Part shown: piece after piece, positions 1-8,502 of the stretch
Layout of the letters: every line of letters starts with the position of its first letter
How positions within the stretch are numbered: the stretch's first letter is position 1
The notes under the pieces: generated by a model
Database searches by the model: none
The model's input: the letters and a program-made list of their open reading frames with translations, nothing else
What the model was told of the DNA's origin: nothing
DNA from: CAZHGD01 sp964531735
Lineage (GTDB): Bacteria > Armatimonadota > UBA10988
Direction: 5' to 3'
Assembly (NCBI GenBank): GCA_964531735.1
Contig: CAZHGD010000021.1
Location: 1-60,278, forward strand
Length of the DNA: 60,278 nucleotides
Program-made: the position numbers and the translations under genes

Positions 1-2
1 GA

Positions 3-668
3 GGAAGCGGCGTCCGATTTGATTCAGGTCAGTGTGAACTACCTATCATCGCCATATTGGCGGCGATTCTGTTTCCCGTGTTCGCCAAGGCGCGGGAGAA
101 GGCCCGCCAGTCGAGCTGCTCCTCGAACGCGAAGCAGTTGATGCTGGCGGCCTTGCAGTACGTTCAGGACTACGACGAGCGTTTCGCTCAGGCGCAGACC
201 CGGTGCGCGGCCGGGTCGACCCGCGAGAGCCACCGCTCGGTGTGCACGCGCATCTACCCGTATGCCAAGAACGGGCAGATGTTCGACTGCCCGAGCCGAA
301 GTGTGGACAGTTGCGGCGGGAACGGCATTGCGCACCACAACATCAACGAGGAGAAGGCCGACGGCTCGCTCCCGGCCAACTTCAAGTTGGGCCTGGGCTT
401 CTGCGAGGACAACGTGGTCAACGGGCGCAAGCTGGGTGACTACCTGCGGCCGGCCGAGACCGTCTACCTCGGTGACTCGCCGGGCTACCTCAACCCGCTG
501 CGCCTGGCGTCGTCGGACCAGTGCCCGAACAGCGGTACGCCCTGTGGCACCGGGCTGCCCGCGAATGCGCGCAGCCGGCACAACAACGGCAGCAACGCGG
601 CCTTCATCGACGGCCACGTCAAGTGGCTCAGCCAGACGAACTGCCTCACGGTGAACATCTACCCGTAG
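3..668 (+). CDS. Prepilin-like H-X9-DG protein, 5' end missing or disrupted
   Basis: The frame is open to the window edge and stops with TAG at 666. From base 45 it encodes IIAILAAILFPVF and then AKAREKARQSSC, the hydrophobic helix and following segment shared with four other genes in this window (starts 28689, 38812, 39693, 41284). The C-terminus has the H-X9-DG motif (H, nine residues, DGHVKW) of prepilin-type processing-associated proteins. The residues that should precede the helix (GFTLIELLVVIA, with the prepilin peptidase site) are absent: bases 1-44 encode unrelated residues and no normal start is visible. The only nearby in-frame start (TTG at 57) would remove half the helix. Either the copy is broken or the contig edge is chimeric. 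Expected role of an intact copy: a pseudopilin-like surface or secretion subunit. Confidence 0.75.
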   Translation, partial: GSGVRFDSGQCELPIIAILAAILFPVFAKAREKARQSSCSSNAKQLMLAALQYVQDYDERFAQAQTRCAAGSTRESHRSVCTRIYPYAKNGQMFDCPSRSVDSCGGNGIAHHNINEEKADGSLPANFKLGLGFCEDNVVNGRKLGDYLRPAETVYLGDSPGYLNPLRLASSDQCPNSGTPCGTGLPANARSRHNNGSNAAFIDGHVKWLSQTNCLTVNIYP

Positions 669-679
669 CGTCTACCCCC

Positions 680-702
680 GGGGCTCGGTCACTCCGGGCC
701 CC
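680..702 (+). terminator. Hairpin downstream of the first prepilin
   Basis: A 9-bp stem (GGGGCTCGG with CCGGGCCCC, one U-G pair) closes a 5-nt loop, 12 bases after the stop codon. No U-tract follows, so it is a terminator-like hairpin by position and strength only. Confidence 0.45.
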
Positions 703-1061
703 AGGGCTTGGTCAAGCAGCAACCCACCGCCGCCACCGCGCCGCCCGCCTCGACCGCGGGCGCCAGTCGGCGATGCCAGCACACCGCCCGTCACCAGGTC
801 GGCACCGGGCACCCCAGGGCGCAGGCCGGCCCGATGGCCGCGCTCCCGCTGACCCGCAGCCCACGGCTCCACCGGCCGGCGCAGGGCGACACGATCGGCC
901 GCACGACACGGACCGCCCTCGAGTCGCAAGGGGCCATCTCGCCCCGACCTACCTCGGTCGGCTGGTCCACTGGCACCCCGACGCGCACCCCCCACCAGGC
1001 CGCGGTCGCGAGCCGACTCGCTGAATTCCACGTTAGTGAATAGTCTGCTACAACAATGCGT
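703..1061. other. Intergenic stretch without a recognisable gene
   Basis: About 360 bases of GC-rich sequence between the hairpin and the promoter-like region of the next gene. Short open frames exist on both strands, but none has a ribosome binding site or a recognisable protein. No RNA gene or repeat was seen. The last 40 bases become clearly AT-richer, which fits a promoter. Confidence 0.5.
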
Positions 1062-1067
1062 TATAGT
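1062..1067 (+). promoter_or_regulatory. Possible -10 box of the lipoprotein gene
   Basis: TATAGT lies in a short AT-rich island (about 1021-1070) in otherwise GC-rich DNA, 33 bases before the ATG at 1100. No convincing -35 hexamer sits at normal spacing, so this is tentative. Confidence 0.3.
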
Positions 1068-1099
1068 TGCAGTGTGCAACCGACACGCTGGAGGAATCG

Positions 1100-2800
1100 A
1101 TGAACAGACGACGCGCGAGGTGGATGGTGCTGCTGGCGGGCACGCTGCTGCTCTGGGGCTGCGGCGGGCACAGCGGCAGCACGACCAGCAGTTCGGCGGG
1201 GACGACCAGCGGCTCGACCGGGACGACCGGCGGCTCGACCGGGACGACCACGCCAAGGGAGATCGACAGCACGCCGTACGCGGTCTCGGTCGCGTCATCG
1301 GCCAGCAGTTACGATGCGGCCGATGTTGTTGCCAACACGGCCTTCGGCGACACCATCACCATCGACTTCACGGCCAACACCGCGCGGGTCTCGTCCGACG
1401 CCGCCCAGGCCATCACCTCGGGTGGTGTCACGCTGCTCAGTTCGGACAGCAAGAGCGTGGTCATCACGAAGACCAGTACTGGCGTCACGGTCAGTTCGAC
1501 GGTCAGTGGCAAGGTCAAGTATGACCTGACGGGCCAACTGAACGGGACGCTGACGGTTTCGAGTAGCAGCGCCTATCAGTTGTACCTGAACGGCGTCACC
1601 ATCAACGGTACCGCCGGCCCGGCGCTGGATCTGGAGTCGGCGCAGTGGGCCTTCGTCGTGTCCGCCGCCGGCACGACCAACACGCTGGCCGACTCGGCCA
1701 CTCGCACCCTGACCATGAAGGCCGCGGTGTTCGGCAAGGGCCCGATGGTCTTCAGCGGCGACGGCACGATCAGCGTCACCGGCAGCTACAAGCATGGCAT
1801 CTTCAGCAATGACTACCTGAGGGTGCGCGGCGGAACGCTCACCGTGGCGGTCAGCACCAAGGACGCGGTCCGCTCGGTGAACGGCTTCATCTTCGATGAC
1901 GGCAACCTGACGATCTCCGCCACCGGAACCACCCAGGACGACGAGAGCAAGGGCATCAAGGTCGAGGGCTCCGAGACCACGGGCACCGGCAAGGGGTTCA
2001 TCGTGATCAACGGCGGCCGCATCACCATCAACTCCATCGGCAAGGCCATCACCGCCGGCTGGGACATCGACGAGGACGCCACCACGACGACCACGGCTGA
2101 CGATCCGGCCCCCTATGTGGTGATCAACCAGGGCATCATCAACATCACCACCACCGGCACGCCTTACGAGTTCGTGTCCGGCGGCACGACGGTGAGTTGC
2201 AGTCCCGAAGGCATCGAGGCCAAGTCCGACCTCACCATCAACAGTGGGTACCTGATCATCAACACCACCGATGACGCTCTGAATGCGGGCAAGTCGATCA
2301 CCATCAATGGCGGCTACCTCTACTGCGCCAGTTCGGCGAACGACGCGGTCGACAGCAACGGCAAGTTGACCATTACCGGCGGCGTCATGGTGGCCATCGG
2401 TACCGGCGGCGTGGAAGGGCCGTTCGACTGCGACCAGAACACGTTCCTGATCTCCGGCGGCACCTTCGTCGGCATCGGTGGTACGACCAGCAGGCCGACC
2501 GCCACGCAGAACACGGTGGTGCTCGGCAGCCTGCCCGCCGGCAGCACGATGTCGCTCACGGCCACCGACGGCACCGCGGCGTTCTCCTGCACCGTCCCGC
2601 AGACGGCGGCCACCATGGTGCTCTCCTCGCCTAACATCAAGACGGGCACGACCTACGCGGTGAAGACCGGTGCGACCGTCACGGCGACCAACGGCTTCAG
2701 AGGTCTGTACCTGGGCTCGCTGGGTAGTACCGGCGGCACCGCGAGCACCACCTTCGCGGCGTCGTCTGGCGTCTCGAAGGTCGGTGGCGTCTACTTCTGA
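1100..2800 (+). CDS. Secreted carbohydrate-binding lipoprotein, Cthe_2159-like beta-helix
   Basis: 566 residues. The ATG at 1100 is chosen over an upstream in-frame ATG (1067) because GGAGG precedes it and it gives a typical lipoprotein signal: basic MNRRRAR, a hydrophobic stretch, then the lipobox LLWGC with the lipidated Cys near residue 17. A Ser/Thr/Gly linker follows. The rest is a series of short beta-strand repeats (LTINSGYLIINTTDDALNAG, ITINGGYLYCASSANDAVDS) characteristic of the Cthe_2159 carbohydrate-binding family, a right-handed beta-helix reported to bind cellulose and polygalacturonate. It probably sits on the cell surface and binds plant polysaccharide. No catalytic residues can be assigned. 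Two inverted-repeat elements lie directly downstream. Confidence 0.82.
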   Translation: MNRRRARWMVLLAGTLLLWGCGGHSGSTTSSSAGTTSGSTGTTGGSTGTTTPREIDSTPYAVSVASSASSYDAADVVANTAFGDTITIDFTANTARVSSDAAQAITSGGVTLLSSDSKSVVITKTSTGVTVSSTVSGKVKYDLTGQLNGTLTVSSSSAYQLYLNGVTINGTAGPALDLESAQWAFVVSAAGTTNTLADSATRTLTMKAAVFGKGPMVFSGDGTISVTGSYKHGIFSNDYLRVRGGTLTVAVSTKDAVRSVNGFIFDDGNLTISATGTTQDDESKGIKVEGSETTGTGKGFIVINGGRITINSIGKAITAGWDIDEDATTTTTADDPAPYVVINQGIINITTTGTPYEFVSGGTTVSCSPEGIEAKSDLTINSGYLIINTTDDALNAGKSITINGGYLYCASSANDAVDSNGKLTITGGVMVAIGTGGVEGPFDCDQNTFLISGGTFVGIGGTTSRPTATQNTVVLGSLPAGSTMSLTATDGTAAFSCTVPQTAATMVLSSPNIKTGTTYAVKTGATVTATNGFRGLYLGSLGSTGGTASTTFAASSGVSKVGGVYF

Positions 2801-2807
2801 TGGAGAG

Positions 2808-2908
2808 TAACTCGGGGACATGATACTGGTTTCGGGGTGTCCGCCGTCTCTGTGGACGGGCGGCGGAGCCGCCGCGGGAGTGGCCAAAACTAGTATCATG
2901 TCACCGGA
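2808..2908. repeat. MITE-like inverted-repeat element, copy 1
   Basis: First of two tandem copies with a period of exactly 101 bases. It begins AACTCGGGGACATGATACT and ends with a near-complement (AGTATCATGTCACCG). The centre holds a GC-rich palindrome (GGCGGAGCCGCC). Between the copies one internal difference is visible (T at 2847, C at 2948). The right end of this copy lacks the final AGTT present in copy 2. There is no coding capacity beyond chance open frames. Confidence 0.8.
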
Positions 2909-3011
2909 TAACTCGGGGACATGATACTGGTTTCGGGGTGTCCGCCGCCTCTGTGGACGGGCGGCGGAGCCGCCGCGGGAGTGGCCAAAACTAGTATCAT
3001 GTCACCGAGTT
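2909..3011. repeat. MITE-like inverted-repeat element, copy 2
   Basis: Second tandem copy with complete 27-base terminal inverted repeats: 2910-2936 against 2985-3011, 24 of 27 positions matching. As RNA it would fold into one long hairpin with an inner GC stem. It lies between the lipoprotein gene and the argH promoter, so it could also act as an RNA end structure. Non-autonomous transposon or REP-like element is the simplest reading. No transposase is present in the window and I do not recognise the insertion-sequence family. Confidence 0.75.
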
Positions 3012-3086
3012 TCAGGCAGGCTGTCGGCGACTGGGCTGGCCGTCGCCGCGCCCCGCGCAATCGTTCACACCAGCGAACCGGCAGGC

Positions 3087-3095
3087 TGCTATACT
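3087..3095 (+). promoter_or_regulatory. Extended -10 promoter of argH
   Basis: TGCTATACT is an extended -10 element (TGn plus TATACT, five of six consensus bases), 40 bases before the argH ATG. The -35 region is weak, which extended -10 promoters tolerate. Confidence 0.55.
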
Positions 3096-3135
3096 GTCCG
3101 CACTCGCTCGGGTTCGCGCGGCGTCGGGAGGATCC

Positions 3136-4632
3136 ATGTCTGACAAGCCTGCCAACCTCTGGTCCGGTCGGTTCGCCACGGCCATGGCCGAAGCCATGAC
3201 CGCCTACACGTCCAGTCTCGCGGTCGACCGTCGCATGGTGGCCGAGGACATCTGGGGCAGTGAGGCTCATGCGCTGATGCTGGCGCGAGCGTGGATCATC
3301 ACCGACGACGATCTGCGGCACATCCTGACCTGGCTGGAGAAGGCCCGCGAGGACCACGAGGCCGGCACCTTCGAGATGAAACCGGAACTCGAAGACGTGC
3401 ACATGAACGTCGAGACCTACATCATCGACGGCGCCGGCCCGGAGTACGGCGGACGGCTGCACACCGCGCGGAGCCGCAACGATCAGGTGCTCTGCGACTG
3501 TAAGCTCTACGTGCGGCGGCGCCTGCTCGAGGCCGAAGGCGCGCTCCACCAGCTCTCTCGCGCCTTGCTCGATCTGGCCGGCGAGCACGTCGACACCTTG
3601 ATGCCGGGCTACACGCACTCGCAGCACGCGCAGCCCATCACGCTGGCCTACTGGGCCACCGCGCACGTCTGCGCCCAACTGCGCGACGCGCGGCGCCTGC
3701 GCCATGCTTACGAACTGGTCAACGAATCGCCGCTGGGCGCCTGTGCCCTGGCCGGCACCGACCTGCCCATCGACCGCCAGTACACCTGCGAGCTGCTCGG
3801 CTTCGACCGGGTGCATGAGCACGCGCTCGACGTCACCTCCTCGCGCGACTTCCTGGCCGAGACGCTGTCGGCGCTGGCCATCCTGATGGTCGGGCTCAGC
3901 CGGCTGAGCGAAGAGCTGGTCTGGTGGAGCACCTACGAGTTCCGCTTCATCGAGCTGTCCGATGCGTTCAGCACCGGCAGCAGCATCATGCCGCAGAAGA
4001 AGAACCCCGACCCGGCGGAGCTGACCCGCGGCAAGGCGTCGCGCGTGGTGGGCGACCTGATGCAGTTGCTGACCTGCCTCAAGTCGGTCTCGTTCGGCTA
4101 CAGCCGCGACCTGCAGGAAGACAAGCCGCCGGTCTGGGACGCGCTCGACCAGGCTACCGGGGCCCTGGCCACGCTGGCCGGCGCGGTGGCCACCATGAAG
4201 GTCAACAAGGACCGCATGCGCGAGTTGGTCGACGCCAACTTCGCCACGGCCACGCAGTTGGCCAACTGGCTCGTTTGCGACCACAAGATCCCGTTCCGCC
4301 GCGCGCACGAGATCGTCGGGCAGTTGGTGGGCACGCTCAGCCGTAGCGGTCGCACCTTCGCCGACCTCGACGCGGTCCGCCAGCAACTTCATGCCGAGGG
4401 CATCCTGACTGCGCCGGTGATCCTGGCCGAGGTGCTCGATCCGGTGGAGGGCCTGTCGCGCCAGAACAGCCTGGGTGGTCCGGCGCCCACCGAGATGCGG
4501 CGGATCATCGCCGGTTGCCACGAGGGCCTCTCGGGCGCCGAGGCCGACTTGGCCCTGCGCGCCGAGAACGTGGAGAAGGCGCGGGCCAACGTGGCGCGAA
4601 TCGTCGCCGAGGTGGTCAACCGCGGCGAATAG
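3136..4632 (+). CDS. argH: Argininosuccinate lyase
   Basis: 498 residues, slightly longer than the usual 450-470. It catalyses the last step of arginine biosynthesis, cleaving argininosuccinate to arginine and fumarate in the cytoplasm. The N-terminal LWSGRF, the substrate-binding HTARSRNDQV, the THSQHAQP segment with the catalytic His161, and the family signature GSSIMPQKKNPDP with catalytic Ser283 in the flexible loop are all present. GGGAGGA precedes the ATG. The enolase-superfamily gene starts 10 bases downstream, so the two are probably cotranscribed from the extended -10 promoter at 3087, although no functional link is obvious. No other arginine gene is in the window. Confidence 0.95.
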   Translation: MSDKPANLWSGRFATAMAEAMTAYTSSLAVDRRMVAEDIWGSEAHALMLARAWIITDDDLRHILTWLEKAREDHEAGTFEMKPELEDVHMNVETYIIDGAGPEYGGRLHTARSRNDQVLCDCKLYVRRRLLEAEGALHQLSRALLDLAGEHVDTLMPGYTHSQHAQPITLAYWATAHVCAQLRDARRLRHAYELVNESPLGACALAGTDLPIDRQYTCELLGFDRVHEHALDVTSSRDFLAETLSALAILMVGLSRLSEELVWWSTYEFRFIELSDAFSTGSSIMPQKKNPDPAELTRGKASRVVGDLMQLLTCLKSVSFGYSRDLQEDKPPVWDALDQATGALATLAGAVATMKVNKDRMRELVDANFATATQLANWLVCDHKIPFRRAHEIVGQLVGTLSRSGRTFADLDAVRQQLHAEGILTAPVILAEVLDPVEGLSRQNSLGGPAPTEMRRIIAGCHEGLSGAEADLALRAENVEKARANVARIVAEVVNRGE

Positions 4633-4642
4633 GAGACGGAGC

Positions 4643-5995
4643 ATGGGCAAGCCGACCGACATCCGCATTGTTGAGGCGCACGGTGACTGGGAACTGCGGC
4701 CGTTCCGCACGCCGCTGAAGTTCGGCGGCAACGTGGTCACGCATTCGCAGGACCTGCGCTGCACCGTCACCGTCGAGACGCGCGACGGTCGTCGCGGCGT
4801 CGGCGTCGGCTACATGCCGGTGGGCAGCGTCTGGGGCTTCCCCAATCCCGAGGTCACGCGCACCGCAGCCACCGACGCCGGTCTGGCCATCTTCCAGCGC
4901 GGCACTGCCGCGGCCGCGGCGTATGACGGCTACGACCACCCGCTCGATATCGGCCTCAACCTGGAGCCGGTCTGGCTCGGCGTGGCCGCCGAAGTGACCG
5001 CCGAGATGAAGCTGGCGGTGCCGATTCCGAAGCTCTACACCTACGTGGCCACCTCGCCCATCGACGCGGCCATCCACGATGCCTATGGCAAGGCGCTCGG
5101 CCTGAACGTCTACAACGCCTACGGCCCCGAGCACGTCAGCCGCGACCTGGCGGCCTACCTGACGCCCGACTTCGCCGGCGAATACCTCGACCGCTACACG
5201 CTCCGCTCGCCGCAGGAGTGGCTGCCGCTCTACCACCTGGTGGGCGCGCTCGATCCGCTGACGCCGAGTGACGTCGCCGCACCGATTGGCGACGGTCTGC
5301 CCGAGCATCTGATCGAGTGGATCGCGTTCGACAACCTGACCCACTTGAAGATCAAGCTCAACGGCGATGACGTCGTCTGGGACTCCGAGCGCGTGGCCGC
5401 GGTGGAGCGGGCCGCGAGCGAGGGCATGGCCGCCCGTGGCTGCGACTCGTGGGTCTACTCGCTCGACTTCAACGAGCGGTGCGCCAACGTCGAGTACATC
5501 CTCGAGTTCCTGGCGCGCACCGAGCAGCTTGCGCCGACGGCGTTCGCGCGCGTCGCCTACATCGAGCAGCCCACGGCACGCGACCTGAAGGCGCATCCCG
5601 AGAACAAGATGCACCGCGCCGCGGCCATCAAGCCGGTGGTCATCGACGAATCGCTGACCGACATGGAGAGCTACGACCTGGCCAAGGAGCAGGGCTACAG
5701 CGGGGTGGCGCTGAAGAGCTGCAAAGGCCAGTCGCACGCGCTGCTGATGGGCGCGATGGCGCAGAAGGACGGGCTGTTCCTCTGCGTGCAGGACCTGACC
5801 TGTCCGGGCGGCGCGTTCCTGCACTCGGCCGGCCTGGCCGCGCGCATCGGCACGGTCACCGCGATCGAGGGCAACGCGCGGCAGTTCTGTCCGGCGTCGA
5901 ACGTCGACTGGGCGGCGCAGTACCCGGATGTGTTCAAGCCGGTCGACGGCCGGATCCACACCGGCCTGCTGACCAAGCCGGGCTTGGGGCACTGA
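4643..5995 (+). CDS. Enolase-superfamily (mandelate racemase/muconate lactonizing-like) enzyme
   Basis: 450 residues. The ATG at 4643 follows AGGAGACGGA; an upstream open frame only overlaps argH. Enolase-superfamily enzymes abstract a proton alpha to a carboxylate using Mg2+. Likely elements are the KIK lysine motif (LTHLKIKLNG), then three successive acidic metal-ligand positions in SLDFNE, YIEQPT and VIDES. The C-terminal half shows the beta-barrel pattern ending in PGLGH. The substrate is not deducible; sugar-acid dehydratase or racemase activity would suit the glycan-degrading context. It lies 10 bases after argH, in the same operon. Confidence 0.8.
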   Translation: MGKPTDIRIVEAHGDWELRPFRTPLKFGGNVVTHSQDLRCTVTVETRDGRRGVGVGYMPVGSVWGFPNPEVTRTAATDAGLAIFQRGTAAAAAYDGYDHPLDIGLNLEPVWLGVAAEVTAEMKLAVPIPKLYTYVATSPIDAAIHDAYGKALGLNVYNAYGPEHVSRDLAAYLTPDFAGEYLDRYTLRSPQEWLPLYHLVGALDPLTPSDVAAPIGDGLPEHLIEWIAFDNLTHLKIKLNGDDVVWDSERVAAVERAASEGMAARGCDSWVYSLDFNERCANVEYILEFLARTEQLAPTAFARVAYIEQPTARDLKAHPENKMHRAAAIKPVVIDESLTDMESYDLAKEQGYSGVALKSCKGQSHALLMGAMAQKDGLFLCVQDLTCPGGAFLHSAGLAARIGTVTAIEGNARQFCPASNVDWAAQYPDVFKPVDGRIHTGLLTKPGLGH

Positions 5996-6010
5996 GGCCG
6001 CTCAGGCCCC
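5986..6010. terminator. Bidirectional hairpin between convergent genes
   Basis: GGGG-CA-CTGAG, loop GCCG, CTCAG-G-CCCC forms a stem of nine pairs with a small internal loop. It spans the stop of the enolase-like gene and reaches into the end of the GH29 gene on the other strand. Confidence 0.5.
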
Positions 6011-7000
6011 GACCTGTTCGGCCAACCGCTGCACGCGCCGCAGCGCCGCCACGTGCTCAGCCGGAATCTGGCCGTGGCGGTCCGGTGGCACATCGAGCAG
6101 CAGGTTGGTGCCGCGCTCGCGGCTGATCAGGCGCATGCCGAGCAGTTCCAGGTCGCTGCGCGGCTGGTCGCCCTCGACCCAGAACCACTCGTAGCCGATC
6201 GGGTCGCAGACCTCGCCGGGCAGGTAGTAGTCCTGCCCGCCGCCGTGGGTCGGCGCGATGCGGAACCAGGGCTCATAGCCGCGGTTCGAGTGCGGCAGGA
6301 ACCGCTCGATGGCCATCAGGTCGGTCGGCCAGGCATACTCGCAGCGCAGCTTGGCCCCGTCGGTGCAGCCGTGGTTCAGCATGATCACCGCGTCCGGCTG
6401 CAGTGAGGCGATCTGCTCATACTGCCGGCGGCGACCTTCGTGGCCCAACGGGCCGGGAATGTCCACCCAGACCTCGGCAATCGGGCCGTACTGCGTGAGC
6501 AGTTCCTCGATCTGGGCCATCTGGAACTCGCGGTAGGCCGCGGTGGTGAACGTCTGCTCATAGGCCGCGTCGCTCCAGGTCACCGAGCCGAAGCGGTGGT
6601 GGTTGTCCCAGGAGCAGTAGTAGAAGCCCGGCTTCACCTCATGCTGGGCGCAGGCGGTCACGAACGCCTCGACGACGTCGGTCTGGTGGCCACTGGTGCC
6701 CACGTGGTAGTCGGTGTGGCGGCTGGGCCACAGGCAGTGACCGGCGACGTGCTTGGTGGTCAGCACGGCATACTTCATGCCGGCGTCGCGAGCGACTTGG
6801 ATCCACTGGTCGACGTCCAGCGCATCGGGTGCGTAGACCGTCGAGGGCTCGCGGCCCGACGGCAGTTCCTGCCCGATGAAGGTGCTCAGGCCATAGTGGA
6901 TGAACATGCCATAGCCGAGCTGCTCCCAGGCGTGGAGCTGCTCGAGCGACAGGCGCTGGGCACCGGCGGGTGGCGTGTGTTCGGGCTTCGAAGCGCTCAT
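6002..7000 (-). CDS. GH29-type alpha-L-fucosidase
   Basis: 332 residues. The start is ATG at 7000, preceded by GGGAGA; the upstream in-frame extension has no ribosome site. Family features are WEQLGYGMFIHYGLSTF near the N-terminus, AVLTTKHVAGHCLWPS, GFYYCSWDNHH, and AEVWVD, whose Asp fits the GH29 nucleophile position. No signal peptide is seen, so it acts inside the cell on imported oligosaccharides. It is a short, catalytic-domain-only form without C-terminal binding domains. It follows an MttB-superfamily methyltransferase gene by 19 bases, an unusual pairing that hints at methylated fucose as substrate. Confidence 0.85.
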   Translation of the reverse strand: MSASKPEHTPPAGAQRLSLEQLHAWEQLGYGMFIHYGLSTFIGQELPSGREPSTVYAPDALDVDQWIQVARDAGMKYAVLTTKHVAGHCLWPSRHTDYHVGTSGHQTDVVEAFVTACAQHEVKPGFYYCSWDNHHRFGSVTWSDAAYEQTFTTAAYREFQMAQIEELLTQYGPIAEVWVDIPGPLGHEGRRRQYEQIASLQPDAVIMLNHGCTDGAKLRCEYAWPTDLMAIERFLPHSNRGYEPWFRIAPTHGGGQDYYLPGEVCDPIGYEWFWVEGDQPRSDLELLGMRLISRERGTNLLLDVPPDRHGQIPAEHVAALRRVQRLAEQVGA

Positions 7001-7019
7001 GGGTAGGTCTCCCGATGAC

Positions 7020-8423
7020 TCAGGCCAGGCGGGCGCGCCCGGCCTCATAGACGCGGTGGAGCTCGGCCAGCAAGGCGGCGTCGGGCTCGTGCTGGTAGCG
7101 GGTCAGCAGCCGGGCGGCTTGGGCCTCGGCCTCGGCGTAGACTGTCGGATGGCCGGCGGCCAGCCACTGGGCGCGGTCGGTGTGCCGCAGCACCTGCGGG
7201 TCGAAGTACTGGCGCCGGAAGCTGGTGACGGTGGTGTCGTGCATGGCGAACAGGCCGCCCTCGCGGACCACCTCAGCGACGACGGCGGGCAACCGGTCGA
7301 GTTCGAGACCGGGTGCCGTCTCGGGCCCGCGGGCGACGCGCGCGGCGGCGCCGACCATGTCCAGGTCGAGCAGCGCCTGGGCCGGGCAGAACACCTCGTC
7401 GAGGCCCAACACGCCGACGCCGTGGAAGGTGTCGAAGCCGTGTACGACGCCGGTCGTGGCGGTCTGCGCCCGCTCGATCTGCGCCTGAGCCGTCGGCAAC
7501 GAGGCCGACGTGTTGAGCTGCTTGGTGTTCCAGTCGCTGCCGTACCAGCGCAGGACATCGCGCCGCAGCAGATCCAGCAAGTCGGCCTCGGGGGTGCCCA
7601 GGACCAGCGTGCCGGTGCGCATGTCGCCGGGCTGCGGGTGCGGGAAGATGCTCGGCACCACCTGCGGTCGCAGCGCATGGATGATGGCCGCGCCGCCGAT
7701 CACCTCGGCCAGCGCCAGCGTCAGACAGGCCACTGGGTCACACGGCGCGCTGAAGCCCATGGTCGGCATGGTGCCGACGGTGACGGCCTCGATCTCGTCG
7801 GCGAAGTGCCACCACAGGTCGACACTGCTGCCGCCGAACACCAGTGGATTCGGCAGCCAGGCGCTCCAGTGGAACGGCCGGCCGTAGACGCGGTCGAGGT
7901 CGCGCACCAGGCGCGTGGTGGGCACGTCGTAGGTCAACGGCGTGGTGCCACCGGCGCTGGAGTACTCGGCGCCGATCAGGTACTGCTCGAACGGCCGCAG
8001 CCGCTCGGGCACGTCCTGCGGCGCGCCCGGCACGCCCGGTCGCACGCCGCGGTCGGCGAGCACCTCCAGCAGCTTACAGCCGTCGATGACATCGTCGCGC
8101 GTGAGTGGACGGAGCGAACCACCGCCGGCGGCCACGGTCCAGAGGGCATAGCCGAGGGCGCTGAACGTGTGGCGTTCGGACGGCTGGGCCGGCGCGGGTA
8201 CGGCCTCGCGCCGCCAGGCAGTCAGCCAGGTGGTCACGGCCTCGGGTGACACACGGACCCGCTCACCCGCAGCGATGAAGCCGGTTCGCCCGACGACCTC
8301 GGCGCGGAGTTCGTCGCGGCGGACCAGCAGACCCGTCTGATCGAGAATTGTGAGGGCACAAGCGTGCATGGCGGCCACATCGGCCGCCTGCAGCCAGCCG
8401 CAGCCTTGCGCGGTCGAGCCCAT
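7020..8423 (-). CDS. MttB-superfamily (trimethylamine methyltransferase-like) protein, non-pyrrolysine
   Basis: 467 residues. I chose ATG at 8423 (GGGGAG five bases upstream) over a GTG at 8435. The N-terminal AALTILDQTG-like helix (here CALTILDQTGLLV), GGGSLRPLTRDDV, and the central barrel with GFSAPCDPVACLTLALAEV are typical of the MttB superfamily, in which a methyl group passes from a quaternary amine or similar donor to a corrinoid protein. The frame has no internal TAG, so it belongs to the large non-pyrrolysine branch (glycine-betaine-type and many unknowns). No corrinoid protein gene is adjacent. The GH29 gene follows after 19 bases, probably in one transcript. Confidence 0.8.
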   Translation of the reverse strand: MGSTAQGCGWLQAADVAAMHACALTILDQTGLLVRRDELRAEVVGRTGFIAAGERVRVSPEAVTTWLTAWRREAVPAPAQPSERHTFSALGYALWTVAAGGGSLRPLTRDDVIDGCKLLEVLADRGVRPGVPGAPQDVPERLRPFEQYLIGAEYSSAGGTTPLTYDVPTTRLVRDLDRVYGRPFHWSAWLPNPLVFGGSSVDLWWHFADEIEAVTVGTMPTMGFSAPCDPVACLTLALAEVIGGAAIIHALRPQVVPSIFPHPQPGDMRTGTLVLGTPEADLLDLLRRDVLRWYGSDWNTKQLNTSASLPTAQAQIERAQTATTGVVHGFDTFHGVGVLGLDEVFCPAQALLDLDMVGAAARVARGPETAPGLELDRLPAVVAEVVREGGLFAMHDTTVTSFRRQYFDPQVLRHTDRAQWLAAGHPTVYAEAEAQAARLLTRYQHEPDAALLAELHRVYEAGRARLA

Positions 8424-8502
8424 CGCACTCCCCACGGACGGCGCGCCCGTGCGCGGGGGAGTCTAGCCGGCGCGTGGCCGGTTGGCAAGCCCCGGTCGGC
8501 GG

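Noticed and set aside
1295..2899. Long open frame on the minus strand opposite the lipoprotein gene
   Set aside because: It is a mirror of the real gene: Arg/Gly/Ala/His-rich with no ribosome site, and it runs through the inverted-repeat elements.
2808..3011. Tandem repeats read as a CRISPR array
   Set aside because: Only two units, no variable spacers, and the units have terminal inverted repeats instead.
2896..4770. 624-codon minus-strand open frame opposite argH
   Set aside because: argH is unambiguous on the plus strand; the opposite frame is a GC-bias shadow starting inside the next gene.
7020..8423. Pyrrolysine-containing trimethylamine methyltransferase
   Set aside because: The reading frame has no internal TAG, so it is a non-pyrrolysine family member.
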